Assembly: GCA_963803245.1 (NCBI GenBank)
Contig: CAWDLI010000017.1
Coordinates: forward strand, 124,001-188,000
From: JACVRW01 sp963803245
GTDB lineage: Bacteria > Actinomycetota > Thermoleophilia > Solirubrobacterales > Thermoleophilaceae
Reading direction: 5' to 3'
Length of the DNA: 64,000 nt
Shown here: piece by piece, positions 8,328 to 16,792 of the stretch
Position numbering within the stretch: the stretch's first letter is position 1
Layout: each line of letters opens with the position of its first letter
Translations under genes and position numbers: made by a program
The notes under the pieces: model-generated
The model's database searches: none
Told to the model about the DNA's origin: nothing
Seen by the model: only the letters and a program-made list of their open reading frames with translations

Positions 8328-9374
8328 CTACCGCCGCCGGTTGTTTCGGGAATTCTTGTTGCTGCGGTGGATGGCCTCGAATTCCTCGAGGCTTCGACCC
8401 GACCCCACCGCCACGCAGGTGAGCGGTGACTCGGCGAGGTGCGCCGGCATCTGGGTCTCGTCGCGCAGGCGCTCGTCGAGCCCCTGCAGGAGCGCGCCGC
8501 CGCCCGCGAGCATGATGCCGCGGTCCATGATGTCCGAAGCCAGCTCCGGAGGCGTGCGGTCCAAGGTCTCCTTGACGGCGTCGATGATGGCTTGGAGGGT
8601 CTCCTCGAGAGCCATCCGCACCTCTTCGCTCGTGAGAACCACGGTCTTGGGCAGCCCCGACACGAGGTCGCGCCCGCGGATCTCGGCCTGTACCTCCTCG
8701 GCAAGCGGGAAGGCGGAGCCGATCTCGAGCTTCACCTCCTCGGCCGTCTGCTGGCCGATCATCAGCTTGTACTCGCGCTTGACGTAATTGATGATCGCCT
8801 CGTCGAGCTCGTCGCCGCCGATGCGGATCGACTGCGACACGACGATGCCGCCGAGCGAGATCACCGCCACCTCGCTGGTGCCACCGCCGATGTCCACCAC
8901 CATGTTGCCGGTGGGCTCACCCACCGGAAGGCCGGCACCGATCGCCGCCGCCATCGGCTCCTCGATCAGGTACGCCTGCCGCGCTCCTGCCGACAGGCAG
9001 GCCTCCTCCACGGCTCGCTTCTCCACGCCGGTCACCCCGGAGGGCACGCAGACCACCACGCGCGGGTGCGCCCAGCGGTTCTGATGCACCTTCTGGATGA
9101 AGTGGCGCAGCATCTGCTCGGTCACGTCGAAATCCGCGATCACGCCGTCCTTGAGCGGCCTGATCGCCTGGATCGTGCCTGGCGTGCGGCCCAGCATGCG
9201 CTTGGCCTCGATCCCGACAGCGTGCACCTCGCCGCTGCGGGAGTCGATCGCCACCACGGACGGCTCCGACAGCACGATCCCGCGTCCGCGCACGTAGACG
9301 AGCGTGTTTGCGGTGCCGAGGTCCACGGCCATATCGCGGCCGCCCATACCGGTCAGTAGTGAGAAAAATCCCAT
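8328..9374 (-). CDS. mreB: Rod shape-determining protein MreB (actin homologue)
   Basis: A 348-residue actin-fold ATPase that forms membrane-associated filaments guiding lateral wall synthesis. The phosphate 1 motif is DMAVDLGTANTLVYVRG near residue 14, phosphate 2 is VVDIGGGTSEVAVI, and the adenosine motif is GIMLAGGGALLQGLD. The amphipathic N-terminus MGFFSLLTG is typical of membrane-binding MreB. An in-frame opening extends far upstream, but the ATG at 9374 fits the family start. The gene heads the mreBCD-mrdA-rodA-rng run, so promoters are expected in the 206-bp gap upstream. Presence of mreB suggests rod-shaped cells or lateral growth. Confidence 0.94.
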   Translation of the reverse strand: MGFFSLLTGMGGRDMAVDLGTANTLVYVRGRGIVLSEPSVVAIDSRSGEVHAVGIEAKRMLGRTPGTIQAIRPLKDGVIADFDVTEQMLRHFIQKVHQNRWAHPRVVVCVPSGVTGVEKRAVEEACLSAGARQAYLIEEPMAAAIGAGLPVGEPTGNMVVDIGGGTSEVAVISLGGIVVSQSIRIGGDELDEAIINYVKREYKLMIGQQTAEEVKLEIGSAFPLAEEVQAEIRGRDLVSGLPKTVVLTSEEVRMALEETLQAIIDAVKETLDRTPPELASDIMDRGIMLAGGGALLQGLDERLRDETQMPAHLAESPLTCVAVGSGRSLEEFEAIHRSNKNSRNNRRR

Positions 9375-9450
9375 TAGAAGTCCGTCGTGAGGATAGGCAC
9401 CGAGGCTTGCGTGCGCTACGCCGGCGCCACATGAGGGACGAGCGCGGACT

Positions 9451-9468
9451 GCGCGCCGGCCGGCGCGC
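9451..9468. other. 18-bp perfect palindrome upstream of mreB
   Basis: GCGCGCCGGCCGGCGCGC is its own reverse complement over all 18 bases. It lies about 77-94 bp upstream of the mreB ATG, in the only sizeable non-coding gap of the cell-shape block. It could be a regulator site or an RNA hairpin in the leader. In a genome of this GC content, C/G-only palindromes are less surprising than AT-containing ones, so the functional claim is weak. Confidence 0.35.
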
Positions 9469-9541
9469 GGGAGTCTAGACGACAGCCTGGGTCCGTTTGG
9501 GCGCTTGCAAGGCGAAACCCCTGCAAAGTGGAGGGCGTTTA

Positions 9542-9575
9542 GCGGAAGCAGCCGGCTGGCCGGCTGCGCACCGAT
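9542..9575 (+). repeat. REP-like palindromic repeat, copy 1
   Basis: This is one of five copies of an extragenic element that begins GCGGAAGCAGCCGGCT and ends CGCACCGAT. Its core AGCCGGC-n-GCCGGCT folds into a hairpin. This copy has one base fewer in the loop than the others. It lies between the end of maf and the start of mreB. Confidence 0.7.
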
Positions 9576-9580
9576 GGCGT

Positions 9581-10129
9581 CTAATGGAGGAGATCGGGCA
9601 TCAGCCGCAGGAGAGCCGCAAGCGGTAGCCCGACGACGTTCCAGTAGTCGCCCACAATCGACTCCACGAGCGCGGCTCCGCGACCCTGGATCGCGTATCC
9701 GCCCGCACGTTCGCGCCACTCCCCGGTGTCGAGGTACCAGCCGAGATCCCGCTCGCTGAGCGGGCGGAACCGCACCTGGGTCACCGCCACCCCGGTTCGC
9801 TCCCCGTCCGCGGTCCGCAGCGCCAGCCCGCTCATGACCTCGTGCTCGCGGCCCGAGAGCCGGCGCAGGAAGCGCTCGGCCTCCTCCGCGTCGCGCGGCT
9901 TGCCGAGCAGGTCGCGCCCCAGCACCACCTCCGTGTCCGCCCCGAGCACCCGCGCGCCCTCGACCGCCCGGGCCTTCCGGAGCGCGTTCTCGACCACCAC
10001 CTCGCGCGGATCGCCCTCGCGCAGCTCGTCCACGGCGGCCGGCTCGACGCGGAAGTCCACCCCGAGCTGCTCGAGCAGGGCCCTGCGTTGGGGCGAGCGC
10101 GATGCCAGGATGAGTGGGGCAGCCCCCAC
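9581..10129 (-). CDS. maf: Maf-family nucleoside triphosphate pyrophosphatase
   Basis: A 182-residue protein of the Maf/YhdE family, which hydrolyses non-canonical or ordinary NTPs (dTTP/UTP type) and has been linked to septum inhibition. The motif SRSPQRRALLEQLG at residues 10-23 is the substrate loop. ENALRKARA and GADTEVVL are the conserved helix and catalytic aspartate region, and GYAIQGRGAALVESIVGDYWNVVGLP is the standard C-terminal signature. The GTG at 10129 is used as start, as it precedes the motif by the usual ten residues. It sits between ndk and mreB, a frequent arrangement near mre genes. Confidence 0.92.
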   Translation of the reverse strand: MGAAPLILASRSPQRRALLEQLGVDFRVEPAAVDELREGDPREVVVENALRKARAVEGARVLGADTEVVLGRDLLGKPRDAEEAERFLRRLSGREHEVMSGLALRTADGERTGVAVTQVRFRPLSERDLGWYLDTGEWRERAGGYAIQGRGAALVESIVGDYWNVVGLPLAALLRLMPDLLH

Positions 10130-10136
10130 GGGCGGC

Positions 10137-10541
10137 CTACAGCTCGGGGAAGAAGAGGCCTATCTCGCGCGCCGCCGACTCGGGCGAGTCGGATCCGTGC
10201 ACGAGGTTGGTCTGCACCTCGAGCCCGTGGTCGCCGCGGATCGAGCCCGTAGCCGCCTCGAGCGGGTTGGTGGCCCCGATCAGCTGCCGCGCGGCGGTGA
10301 CCGCCTCGTGGCCCTCCAGAACGAGCGCCACCAGCGGACCGCCGGTGATGAAGTCCACGAGATCGCCGAAGAACGGGCGCTCGCTGTGCTCGGCGTAGTG
10401 ACGCTCGGCGAGCTCGCGCTCCACCGTCATCAGCTTCATCGCCGCGATCGTCAGGCCCTTGCGCTCGAAGCGGGCGAGGATCTCGCCGGTGAGCCGGCGC
10501 TCGAAGGCGTCGGGCTTCACCAGGATCAGGGTCCGGTCCAT
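10137..10541 (-). CDS. ndk: Nucleoside diphosphate kinase
   Basis: A 134-residue enzyme that moves the gamma phosphate from ATP to other NDPs through a phosphohistidine. It starts MDRTLILVKPDAFERRLTGE, a near-perfect Ndk N-terminus. The active-site histidine lies in NLVHGSDSPESAAREI, and the length equals the family norm. The open frame continues upstream, but the ATG at 10541 is the conserved start. The maf gene follows after 7 bp. Two REP-like repeats lie upstream, between ndk and the zinc-ribbon gene. Confidence 0.95.
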   Translation of the reverse strand: MDRTLILVKPDAFERRLTGEILARFERKGLTIAAMKLMTVERELAERHYAEHSERPFFGDLVDFITGGPLVALVLEGHEAVTAARQLIGATNPLEAATGSIRGDHGLEVQTNLVHGSDSPESAAREIGLFFPEL

Positions 10542-10578
10542 GCTTCTCCTATTCGGGTTGGATGGTGCTTGGGGATCT

Positions 10579-10613
10579 GCGGAAGCAGCCGGCTCGGCCG
10601 GCTGCGCACCGAT
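10579..10613 (+). repeat. REP-like palindromic repeat, copy 2
   Basis: A full 35-bp copy of the GCGGAAGCAGCCGGCT...CGCACCGAT element with a stem AGCCGGC/GCCGGCT and loop TCG. It stands in direct repeat with copy 3, which starts 45 bp downstream. Confidence 0.75.
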
Positions 10614-10623
10614 GTTCTCAGCT

Positions 10624-10658
10624 GCGGAAGCAGCCGGCTCGGCCGGCTGCGCACCGAT
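10624..10658 (+). repeat. REP-like palindromic repeat, copy 3
   Basis: This 35-bp element is identical to copy 2 and in the same orientation. It abuts the stop codon of the zinc-ribbon gene (10661). The pair could fold as two hairpins and end or stabilise the upstream transcript. Confidence 0.75.
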
Positions 10659-10660
10659 GC

Positions 10661-11299
10661 CTACTGGGGGCGCTCGCGCGCTGCGCGGGCGGGCCGCTCT
10701 CGCTCGGAGCGCGGCTGCTCGCCCGTCGCGGTGATCTCGTCGCTCTCCCCCGGAACCGGGGCCGGGCGCGCCGGCCGCGGCTCCCTGCTCGCCGCCGGCC
10801 GCGAGGCCGCCGTTGTGCGTCTGGCTCGCGGCCGCCTCGGCTCCGCCGGAGCCTGGCCCACCTCGGCCTCGCAGTAGGGGCAGATCTTCCAGCGCGGGTC
10901 GAGCGGCTTGCCGCAGACGCTGCACGGCTCCTTCAGGCGGCGCAGGCAGCTCGGGCAGCGCAGGAACGCCTTCTCCACGTCGAAACCGCAGTGCGGGCAC
11001 TGGAGCTGGTCCAGGTTCGCCAGGCGCGCCTGGGCGGCCGCCATCTCCAGCTCACGCTCGCGCACGTCGTCGAGGTACTCGGGCGGCCGGACGATCAGGT
11101 AGACGATCGGTCCGATGAACGGGAACGCCGATGCCAGCGTGGCGCATCCGACCAGCATCGGATCGTCGATCCGGCGCCGGGCGTCCGCCCAGGTCCAGTA
11201 GATCAGCGCGACGTAGATCACGACGAGGGCCAGCAGCAAGAGGTTCACTGCCAGGTTCAGCGCGTCGTTCTCGATGCCGAAGACGGCAAGGACGGCCAT
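10661..11299 (-). CDS. Membrane-anchored double zinc ribbon protein
   Basis: A 212-residue protein of unknown function. Two N-terminal hydrophobic segments (residues about 13-37 and 50-70) are followed by a short charged helix. Next come four CxxC knuckles: CPHC, CPSC, CSVC and CPYC between residues 101 and 143, which form two treble-clef or rubredoxin-like zinc ribbons (DZR type). The last 60 residues are low-complexity and rich in Arg, Pro and Ala. Such proteins are probably cytoplasmic-face scaffolds or redox or zinc sensors, but no role can be assigned. The ATG at 11299 starts just before the first helix. Confidence 0.75.
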   Translation of the reverse strand: MAVLAVFGIENDALNLAVNLLLLALVVIYVALIYWTWADARRRIDDPMLVGCATLASAFPFIGPIVYLIVRPPEYLDDVRERELEMAAAQARLANLDQLQCPHCGFDVEKAFLRCPSCLRRLKEPCSVCGKPLDPRWKICPYCEAEVGQAPAEPRRPRARRTTAASRPAASREPRPARPAPVPGESDEITATGEQPRSERERPARAARERPQ

Positions 11300-11327
11300 A
11301 GAAGGCGCCGAGTGTAACGGGGGGTCC

Positions 11328-11444
11328 CTACAGAAAGAGGCGGCCGAGGGCGTATCCGATCCCGAAGAACACCAGGATCACGGTCGCCACCACCACGGCC
11401 ACGAGGCCGATCATCGCGCCGAAGCGCGGTCCGTCTCCGTCCAT
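11328..11444 (-). CDS. Small single-pass membrane protein (38 aa)
   Basis: A short frame, MDGDGPRFGAMIGLVAVVVA and on to a TAG, encodes 38 residues. An acidic N-terminus is followed by one hydrophobic helix of about 22 residues containing a GIGYALG motif. An AGGG sits about 4 bases before the ATG at 11444, which is close but usable. It fits exactly between the epimerase gene and the zinc-ribbon gene on the same strand. The good hydropathy and fit support it as real, and the function is unknown. Confidence 0.55.
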   Translation of the reverse strand: MDGDGPRFGAMIGLVAVVVATVILVFFGIGYALGRLFL

Positions 11445-11471
11445 TCGCCCTGAATCCTCGCACGCCCCGGC

Positions 11472-12413
11472 TCAGCCGAGCGCTGTGCGGAACCCCTCTC
11501 GCCAGCTCGGATGCAGGGGCTCCCAGCCGAGCTCGCGCCTGGCCTTGGCGTTGGATGCGCCCCGGATGTCGGTCATCATCGCCAGGCCGTGCGGCCCGGC
11601 CGCCAGCCGCCCCACCCACCCCGGCACCCGCCGCGGAGGGGCGGCACCGAGCGCCTCGGCGAGCACGGGCAGCCATTCGGAGACCCTGGCCGGCTCGTCG
11701 TCCACCACGTTGTAGATCCCGGGATTGCCGCGCTCGAGGGCGGCCACGGTCGCTTCGGCCACGTCGTCGATGTGAATGAACGACCAGACACCGCCGCCGC
11801 CGCCGACCACCGGGAACCGCCGCCGGAGCACCTCGAGGCCGGTGCCGCCGTCGGGCGCGATCGCGGTGCCGGGGCCGTAGAAGAAGCCGTAGCGGAGCAC
11901 GATTCCCTCGAGGTCGGTGGCACCGGTGACAGCAGACTCGAGGTGGCGGATCGCGACGAGGAGCGGCGCCATGTCACCCGGGGGGTCCGGGTCGAGCGGC
12001 TCGTCCTCGCTCTTCACGGGGCCGCCCTCGCGGGCGAATGGCCAGCCGGCGAAGCTCTGCGCGAGCAGGCGCCGGGCGCCCGATTCCCGGGCCGCCTCGA
12101 TCAGATTGTCGGTGCCCTCGCTCCGCAGGCGGTTGGTGAGCTCGAAGTCGCGGGCCGTCTTCCGGGGGTTGAGCCGGTCGGGGATCGCGGTGAGCTGGTG
12201 GATCACGGCCTCGGGCTCGGCGGCGCGCACCGCCTCCACTATCGCCTCGCGGTCGAGGGCGTCGGCCACGGCCGGCTCGGCCCCGAGCGCCCTGAGGGTG
12301 TCCGCCTTCTCGGGCGAGCGCGTCAGCGCCGTGACCGAGTGCCCCGCGCGCCCGAGCGCGGGAATGAGCCGGCCGCCGACCACCCCGCTGCCGCCTGCGA
12401 GAAAGACCCTCAT
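11472..12413 (-). CDS. NAD-dependent epimerase/dehydratase family protein
   Basis: A 313-residue extended short-chain dehydrogenase. The Rossmann loop is GGSGVVGGRLIPALGRAGH at residues 7-25. A later stretch (IVLRYGFFYGPG) corresponds to the conserved substrate-side strand of sugar epimerases, and WSFIHIDDVAEATVAAL is the usual epimerase motif. The catalytic YxxxK is not obvious, because the expected tyrosine region reads LAQSFAGWPFA; a redox role is therefore uncertain and the gene may be an atypical (NmrA- or UDP-epimerase-like) member. It begins 10 bp downstream of folC. Confidence 0.78.
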   Translation of the reverse strand: MRVFLAGGSGVVGGRLIPALGRAGHSVTALTRSPEKADTLRALGAEPAVADALDREAIVEAVRAAEPEAVIHQLTAIPDRLNPRKTARDFELTNRLRSEGTDNLIEAARESGARRLLAQSFAGWPFAREGGPVKSEDEPLDPDPPGDMAPLLVAIRHLESAVTGATDLEGIVLRYGFFYGPGTAIAPDGGTGLEVLRRRFPVVGGGGGVWSFIHIDDVAEATVAALERGNPGIYNVVDDEPARVSEWLPVLAEALGAAPPRRVPGWVGRLAAGPHGLAMMTDIRGASNAKARRELGWEPLHPSWREGFRTALG

Positions 12414-12423
12414 GGCACGCTGT

Positions 12424-13677
12424 TTATAGCGTCGACGCCCGCGCGTCGCGGTCCTCGCGCAGCAGGTCGGCGATCAGGTAGATCGATCCGGTGGCGATCA
12501 CCGCGCCGCCGGGACCGGCCACGGCGCGGGCGCGCTCGACCGCGGCGTGCGGGTCGGGCGCCGCCTCGGCGGTCACATCGGGCGCGAGCTTCTCGGCCAG
12601 GCTCACGAGCGTGGCGGGCGAGAGAGCGCGGGGGTTCGCGGAGCGCGTGAAAACGACCCGGTCGAACCGCGGAAGCAGCGTGCGCAACATCGCGGCGGCG
12701 TCCTTGTCCTCCAGCACCCCGATCACGGCCACGCGCGGGCGGCGCTCCCCCAGGACGGCGTCGAGCGACGCGACCAGCGCGTCGATGCCCGAGGGGTTGT
12801 GCGCGCCGTCGTACACGGTGAGCGGATCCTGGCCCACCACGTCCATCCGGCCCGCCACGCGCGTCTCGCGCGCGGCGGCGGTGACCGCGGCCGGGTCGAG
12901 GGCGCGCCCGAGGTACGCCTCGGCCGCGGCGGCGGCGAGCGCGAAGTTGCCGCGCTGGAAGCCGCCCGCCGCGCGCAGGTCCAGGCCGGCGTCCTCGGCG
13001 GACCGGGCCAGGACGAGCCGCGCTCCGCGCTCGCCCGCCACGCGCTCGGCCACGGCCGTGGCAGCCGGATCGAGGTCCGGCGGCACCACGAGCGTGGCAC
13101 CGTCCCTCACGACCGCGAGCTTCTCCTCGGCGATGTCCTCGAGCCGGGGACCGAGCCAGCGCGTGTGCTCCAGGTCGATGCCGGTGAGCACCTGCACGCG
13201 CGACGGGATCACGTTGGTGGCGTCGTAGCGGCCGCCCAGACCGGCCTCCACCACCGCCACCTCCACCTCGCGCCGGGCGAGCTCCTGGTAGGCCGCGGCG
13301 GTGAGCGCCTCGAACTGCGTGACGAGGTCCTCCGGATCGGCGGTGCGGTCCACGAGCGCCGCCGCGTGGGCGGCCTGCTCGACCGCGGCCGCGAACTCCT
13401 GCTCGGACACCGGCGCCTCCCCCACCTCGATCCGCTCCCGGAACGAGCGCAGGTGCGGCGATGTGTAGCTGCCCGTGCGCAGCCCGTGCCGCGCGAGGAT
13501 CGCGGCGGCGAAGCGGACGGTGGACGACTTGCCGTTCGTGCCGACCACGTGGATCGATTCGAAGCGGCGCTGCGGGAGGCCGAGCACCGTCATCAGCCTG
13601 CGCATCCGGTCCAGCCCGAAGCGCATGCCGAACAGCTCGAGGCCCAGCAGGTACTCCTCGGCCTGGCGGAAGGTCAT
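12424..13677 (-). CDS. folC: Folylpolyglutamate synthase / dihydrofolate synthase
   Basis: A 417-residue Mur-ligase-fold enzyme that adds glutamate to folates (and glutamate to dihydropteroate in bifunctional members). The ATP loop is VVGTNGKSSTVRF near residue 45, followed by TGSYTSPHLRSFRERI and the VEAGLGGRYDATN motif that binds metal and substrate. The C-terminal domain carries VYDGAHNPSGID. The ATG at 13677 overlaps the valS stop (ATGA), so it is coupled to valS, matching the common actinobacterial valS-folC order. Confidence 0.94.
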   Translation of the reverse strand: MTFRQAEEYLLGLELFGMRFGLDRMRRLMTVLGLPQRRFESIHVVGTNGKSSTVRFAAAILARHGLRTGSYTSPHLRSFRERIEVGEAPVSEQEFAAAVEQAAHAAALVDRTADPEDLVTQFEALTAAAYQELARREVEVAVVEAGLGGRYDATNVIPSRVQVLTGIDLEHTRWLGPRLEDIAEEKLAVVRDGATLVVPPDLDPAATAVAERVAGERGARLVLARSAEDAGLDLRAAGGFQRGNFALAAAAAEAYLGRALDPAAVTAAARETRVAGRMDVVGQDPLTVYDGAHNPSGIDALVASLDAVLGERRPRVAVIGVLEDKDAAAMLRTLLPRFDRVVFTRSANPRALSPATLVSLAEKLAPDVTAEAAPDPHAAVERARAVAGPGGAVIATGSIYLIADLLREDRDARASTL

Positions 13678-16286
13678 TCGTCCTCGAGTCGCCGCAGCGC
13701 CTCGCGGTAGTCGTCGAGCTTGCGTCGCTCGCCCTCCACGACCTCGGGCGGCGCCTTGTTCACGAAGCTCTCGTTCTCGAGCTTACGCTCGAGCCGCTCG
13801 ATCTCAGCTTCGAGGCGCTTGCGCTCGCCCGCTCGCCGGCGCTCCTCCTCCTCCGGGTCGATGGCATCCGAGGGCAGGACCCTCACGACGCCGCCCGGAA
13901 CGTCCAGCTCCGCGACGGGCTCCTCATCCGGCTCGCCGTCCACCAGCTCGAACTGCCCCAGCCGCCCGAGCTGCTCGCGCAGCTCGTCGTACCCGTCCGC
14001 GACGAGCACCCCGCGCATCGCCGTGCCCGGCTTGGCGCCGACGTGGTCCCGGTAGCTGCGCAGCGCTCCCACCGCCGCGATGAAGCGCTCGAGCACCGCC
14101 TCCGCCTCAGCGTCGCGAACGCTCGAGTCGGCCTCGGGCCAGGCGGCGACCGCGAGCATGCCGCGCTCGCCCGGCAGGAGCGACCAGATCTCCTCGGTCA
14201 CGAAGGGCATGAGCGGGTGGAGCAGCACGAGTATCCGCTCGAGCGAGTGCAGCAGCACGGCGGACACCCGGGCGTTGTCCTCCTCGTAGAGCCGCGGCTT
14301 CGCGAGCTCGAGGTACCAGTCGCAGAGCTCAGACCAGAACGCGTCGTACAGCTCGAGCGCGGCGGACGAGAAGCGGAACGAGTCGAACTGCTCGGTCACG
14401 CTCTCCGTCAGGCGGTCGAGCCGGGAGACGATCCAGCGGTCCTCGACGGTCTCGACGGCCCCGGCGTCCGGGGTCACGTCGCCCACGCGCAGCAGGACCA
14501 GCCGCGACGCGTTCCAGAGCTTGTTGGCCAGGTCGCGGCCCTGCCGCACGCGCTCCTCGTTGAAGCGCACGTCCTGGGACGAGGACATCGCCATCAGCCC
14601 GAAGCGCAGCGCGTCGGCGCCATATGCGGGGAAGTCGCCGCCCTCCGCGTAGACCGGAGGCCGCGGGCCGCCGTCGATCAGGTCGAGCGGATCGATGCCG
14701 GTGCCGAGCGACTTCGACATCCGTCGGCCGTCGGGCGCCTGCACCACCGAGTGGATCGGCACGTCGCGGAACGGGAGCTCGCCGGTGAGCTCGACCCCGA
14801 ACATGACCATCCGCGCCACCCAGAGGAAGATGATGTCGCGCGCCGTGGAGAGCACGTCCGTCGGGTAGAAGGCGCTCAGCTGCGGCGTCTCCTCGGGCCA
14901 GCCCAGCGTCGCGAACGGCCAGAGCCCCGAGGAGAACCAGGTGTCGAGCACGTCGGAGTCGCGCTCCCAGCCATCGCCCTCGGGCGGCTCGGCGCCGACG
15001 TAGGTCTCGTCGCCGCGGTACCAGACCGGCAGCTGGTGGCCCCACCAGAGCTGGCGCGAGATGCACCAGGGCCGGATGTTCTCGAGCCAGTCGAGGTAGA
15101 CCTTGGTCCACGGTCGCTCGGGGTGGAAGCGCAGCCGGCCGTCCCGGGCCGCCTCGACCGCGGGCTTCGCCAGCTCCGACATGTCGCAGAACCACTGCAG
15201 CGAGATGAGCGGCTCGATGCGCCGCCCGGAGCGGTGCGAGTGCGGCACGTCGTGCTGGTACGGGCGCGTGCCCGACACGAGCCCCGCCTCGCGGAGCGCG
15301 GCCACGACCGCGGAGCGCGCCTCCTCGACCTCCATGCCCTGAAACGGCTCGGGCGCCCCGTCGGTCATCCGGCCGTCCTCGCCGATCACGGTGACCTCCT
15401 CGAGCCCGTGGCGGCGGCCGATGTCGAAGTCGTTGGGGTCGTGACCGGGGGTGATCTTGAGCGCGCCGGTGCCGAACTCGGGGTCCACGTAGTCGTCGGC
15501 CACGATCGGCAGGCGGCGGCCCACGAGCGGCAGGATCGCCGCCTCGCCGATCAGCCGCGAGTAGCGCTCGTCTTCCGGGTTCACCGCGATCGCGGTGTCG
15601 GCGAGCATCGTCTCGGGCCGGACCGTGGCCACGGTCACCGCGCCGGAGCCCGACTCGAGCGGATAGTCGATCAGGTAGAGCGTGTCCTCGACCGTGCGCT
15701 GCTCCACCTCCAGGTCGGAGATCGCGGTGCGGAGGCCCGGGTCCCAGTTGACCATGTAGTTGTCGCGGTAGATGTAGCCCTTCTCGTAGAGGGCCACGAA
15801 CACGTGTGTGACGGCCCGGACGTACTCGGGGTCCATCGTGAAGCGCTCGTCCTCGTAGTCGAGCGAGGCGCCCAGCCGCTTGAACTGCCCGGTGATCGTG
15901 GAGCCGTACTGCTCGCGCCAGCGCCAGACGCGCTCGGCGAAGGCCTCGCGGCCGAGGTCCTCCTTGGTCAGGCCCTCCTCCTCGAGGTCACGCTCGACCA
16001 CGCGCTGGGTGGCGATGCCCGCGTGGTCGGTGCCGTAGATCCACTTCGTGCGCAGGCCGCGCATCCGGGCCACCCGCACGCACAGGTCCTGGAGCGTGCC
16101 GTTGAGAGCGTGGCCCATGTGGAGCGAGCCGGTCACGTTGGGCGGCGGGATGGCGATCGAGTAGCTCTCCCCGGGATCGCCGCCGGACTCCGGATGGAAG
16201 ATGCCCGCGTCCTCCCAGAGGGAGAACACGCGGCCCTCCACGTCCCCGGGGTCGTAGCGCGTGCGCTTGAGTCGGTCGTCCGCCAT
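13674..16286 (-). CDS. valS: Valyl-tRNA synthetase
   Basis: An 870-residue class I aminoacyl-tRNA synthetase. HIGH-type motif: PPPNVTGSLHMGHAL near residue 45. KMSKS-type motif: GRRMSKSLGTGIDP. The editing (CP1) domain lies between them, with TVRPETMLADTAIAVNP and GTGALKITPGHDPNDFDIG. The C-terminus ends in the coiled-coil arm typical of ValS (LERKLENESFVNKAPPEVVE). The open frame extends upstream, but the ATG at 16286 gives the expected MADDRLKRTRYDP start. The next gene upstream ends 41 bp away. Confidence 0.96.
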   Translation of the reverse strand: MADDRLKRTRYDPGDVEGRVFSLWEDAGIFHPESGGDPGESYSIAIPPPNVTGSLHMGHALNGTLQDLCVRVARMRGLRTKWIYGTDHAGIATQRVVERDLEEEGLTKEDLGREAFAERVWRWREQYGSTITGQFKRLGASLDYEDERFTMDPEYVRAVTHVFVALYEKGYIYRDNYMVNWDPGLRTAISDLEVEQRTVEDTLYLIDYPLESGSGAVTVATVRPETMLADTAIAVNPEDERYSRLIGEAAILPLVGRRLPIVADDYVDPEFGTGALKITPGHDPNDFDIGRRHGLEEVTVIGEDGRMTDGAPEPFQGMEVEEARSAVVAALREAGLVSGTRPYQHDVPHSHRSGRRIEPLISLQWFCDMSELAKPAVEAARDGRLRFHPERPWTKVYLDWLENIRPWCISRQLWWGHQLPVWYRGDETYVGAEPPEGDGWERDSDVLDTWFSSGLWPFATLGWPEETPQLSAFYPTDVLSTARDIIFLWVARMVMFGVELTGELPFRDVPIHSVVQAPDGRRMSKSLGTGIDPLDLIDGGPRPPVYAEGGDFPAYGADALRFGLMAMSSSQDVRFNEERVRQGRDLANKLWNASRLVLLRVGDVTPDAGAVETVEDRWIVSRLDRLTESVTEQFDSFRFSSAALELYDAFWSELCDWYLELAKPRLYEEDNARVSAVLLHSLERILVLLHPLMPFVTEEIWSLLPGERGMLAVAAWPEADSSVRDAEAEAVLERFIAAVGALRSYRDHVGAKPGTAMRGVLVADGYDELREQLGRLGQFELVDGEPDEEPVAELDVPGGVVRVLPSDAIDPEEEERRRAGERKRLEAEIERLERKLENESFVNKAPPEVVEGERRKLDDYREALRRLEDE

Positions 16287-16327
16287 CGGGGCGCAAGTGT
16301 GCCAGCAGCGCGCGCCGCGCCGCCCGT

Positions 16328-16792
16328 CTAGATGCGCTGAGGCTGGAACTCGCGGGCCGCGATCGCCGCGAGGTTGTCCACGGACTTCTGGTTGTCCTTC
16401 GCCACCTGTCCCTCCATGAGACGGGCGAACACGGCGCCGACGGGTCCCATGGCGGGCTTGCCGCGCAGGGTCTGAGTGAGCCCGGTGGAGTCGCCCTCGG
16501 GAACCAGCTCGAAGATCACGTCGAACTCCTCGGTGAGCGGCAGGCCGGTTCCACGGTGCACCATGCGGCGCGGCGCCTCGAACTCCGTGACGGTCCAGTG
16601 GGTCGTCGCCTTCCACGGGCCGAGGATCGGGTTGATCTCGTCGTAGGTGGAGCCCGGCGCGGCCGCACCGTCGGTGCGCGTGACCTCGGCGGTGCCCTCC
16701 ACCCACTCGGCGTAGCGGCCCGTGTCGCACACGAGCTCCCAGACCTTGTCGAGCGGCGCGGGCACGACCGCGTAGCCGGTGACCTCCATCAT
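16328..16792 (-). CDS. SRPBCC (polyketide cyclase/START-like) family protein
   Basis: A 154-residue protein with the SRPBCC pattern: a beta strand, a helix starting PAPLDKVWELVCDTGRYAEW, then a run of beta strands and a long C-terminal helix. Members bind hydrophobic ligands or act as cyclases and dehydratases. The ligand is not predictable. The start overlaps the stop of the upstream metallo-hydrolase gene (ATGA), which suggests co-translation and a shared task, possibly handling a lipophilic metabolite. Confidence 0.8.
   Translation of the reverse strand: MMEVTGYAVVPAPLDKVWELVCDTGRYAEWVEGTAEVTRTDGAAAPGSTYDEINPILGPWKATTHWTVTEFEAPRRMVHRGTGLPLTEEFDVIFELVPEGDSTGLTQTLRGKPAMGPVGAVFARLMEGQVAKDNQKSVDNLAAIAAREFQPQRI

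Noticed and set aside
11301..11327. A terminator between the zinc-ribbon gene and the 38-aa gene
   Set aside because: The gap is short and shows no inverted repeat.
13461..16331. A 956-codon plus-strand open frame opposite valS and folC
   Set aside because: It lies opposite two clear enzymes and its product is rich in Arg, His and Val with no motif, as expected from a GC-rich mirror frame.
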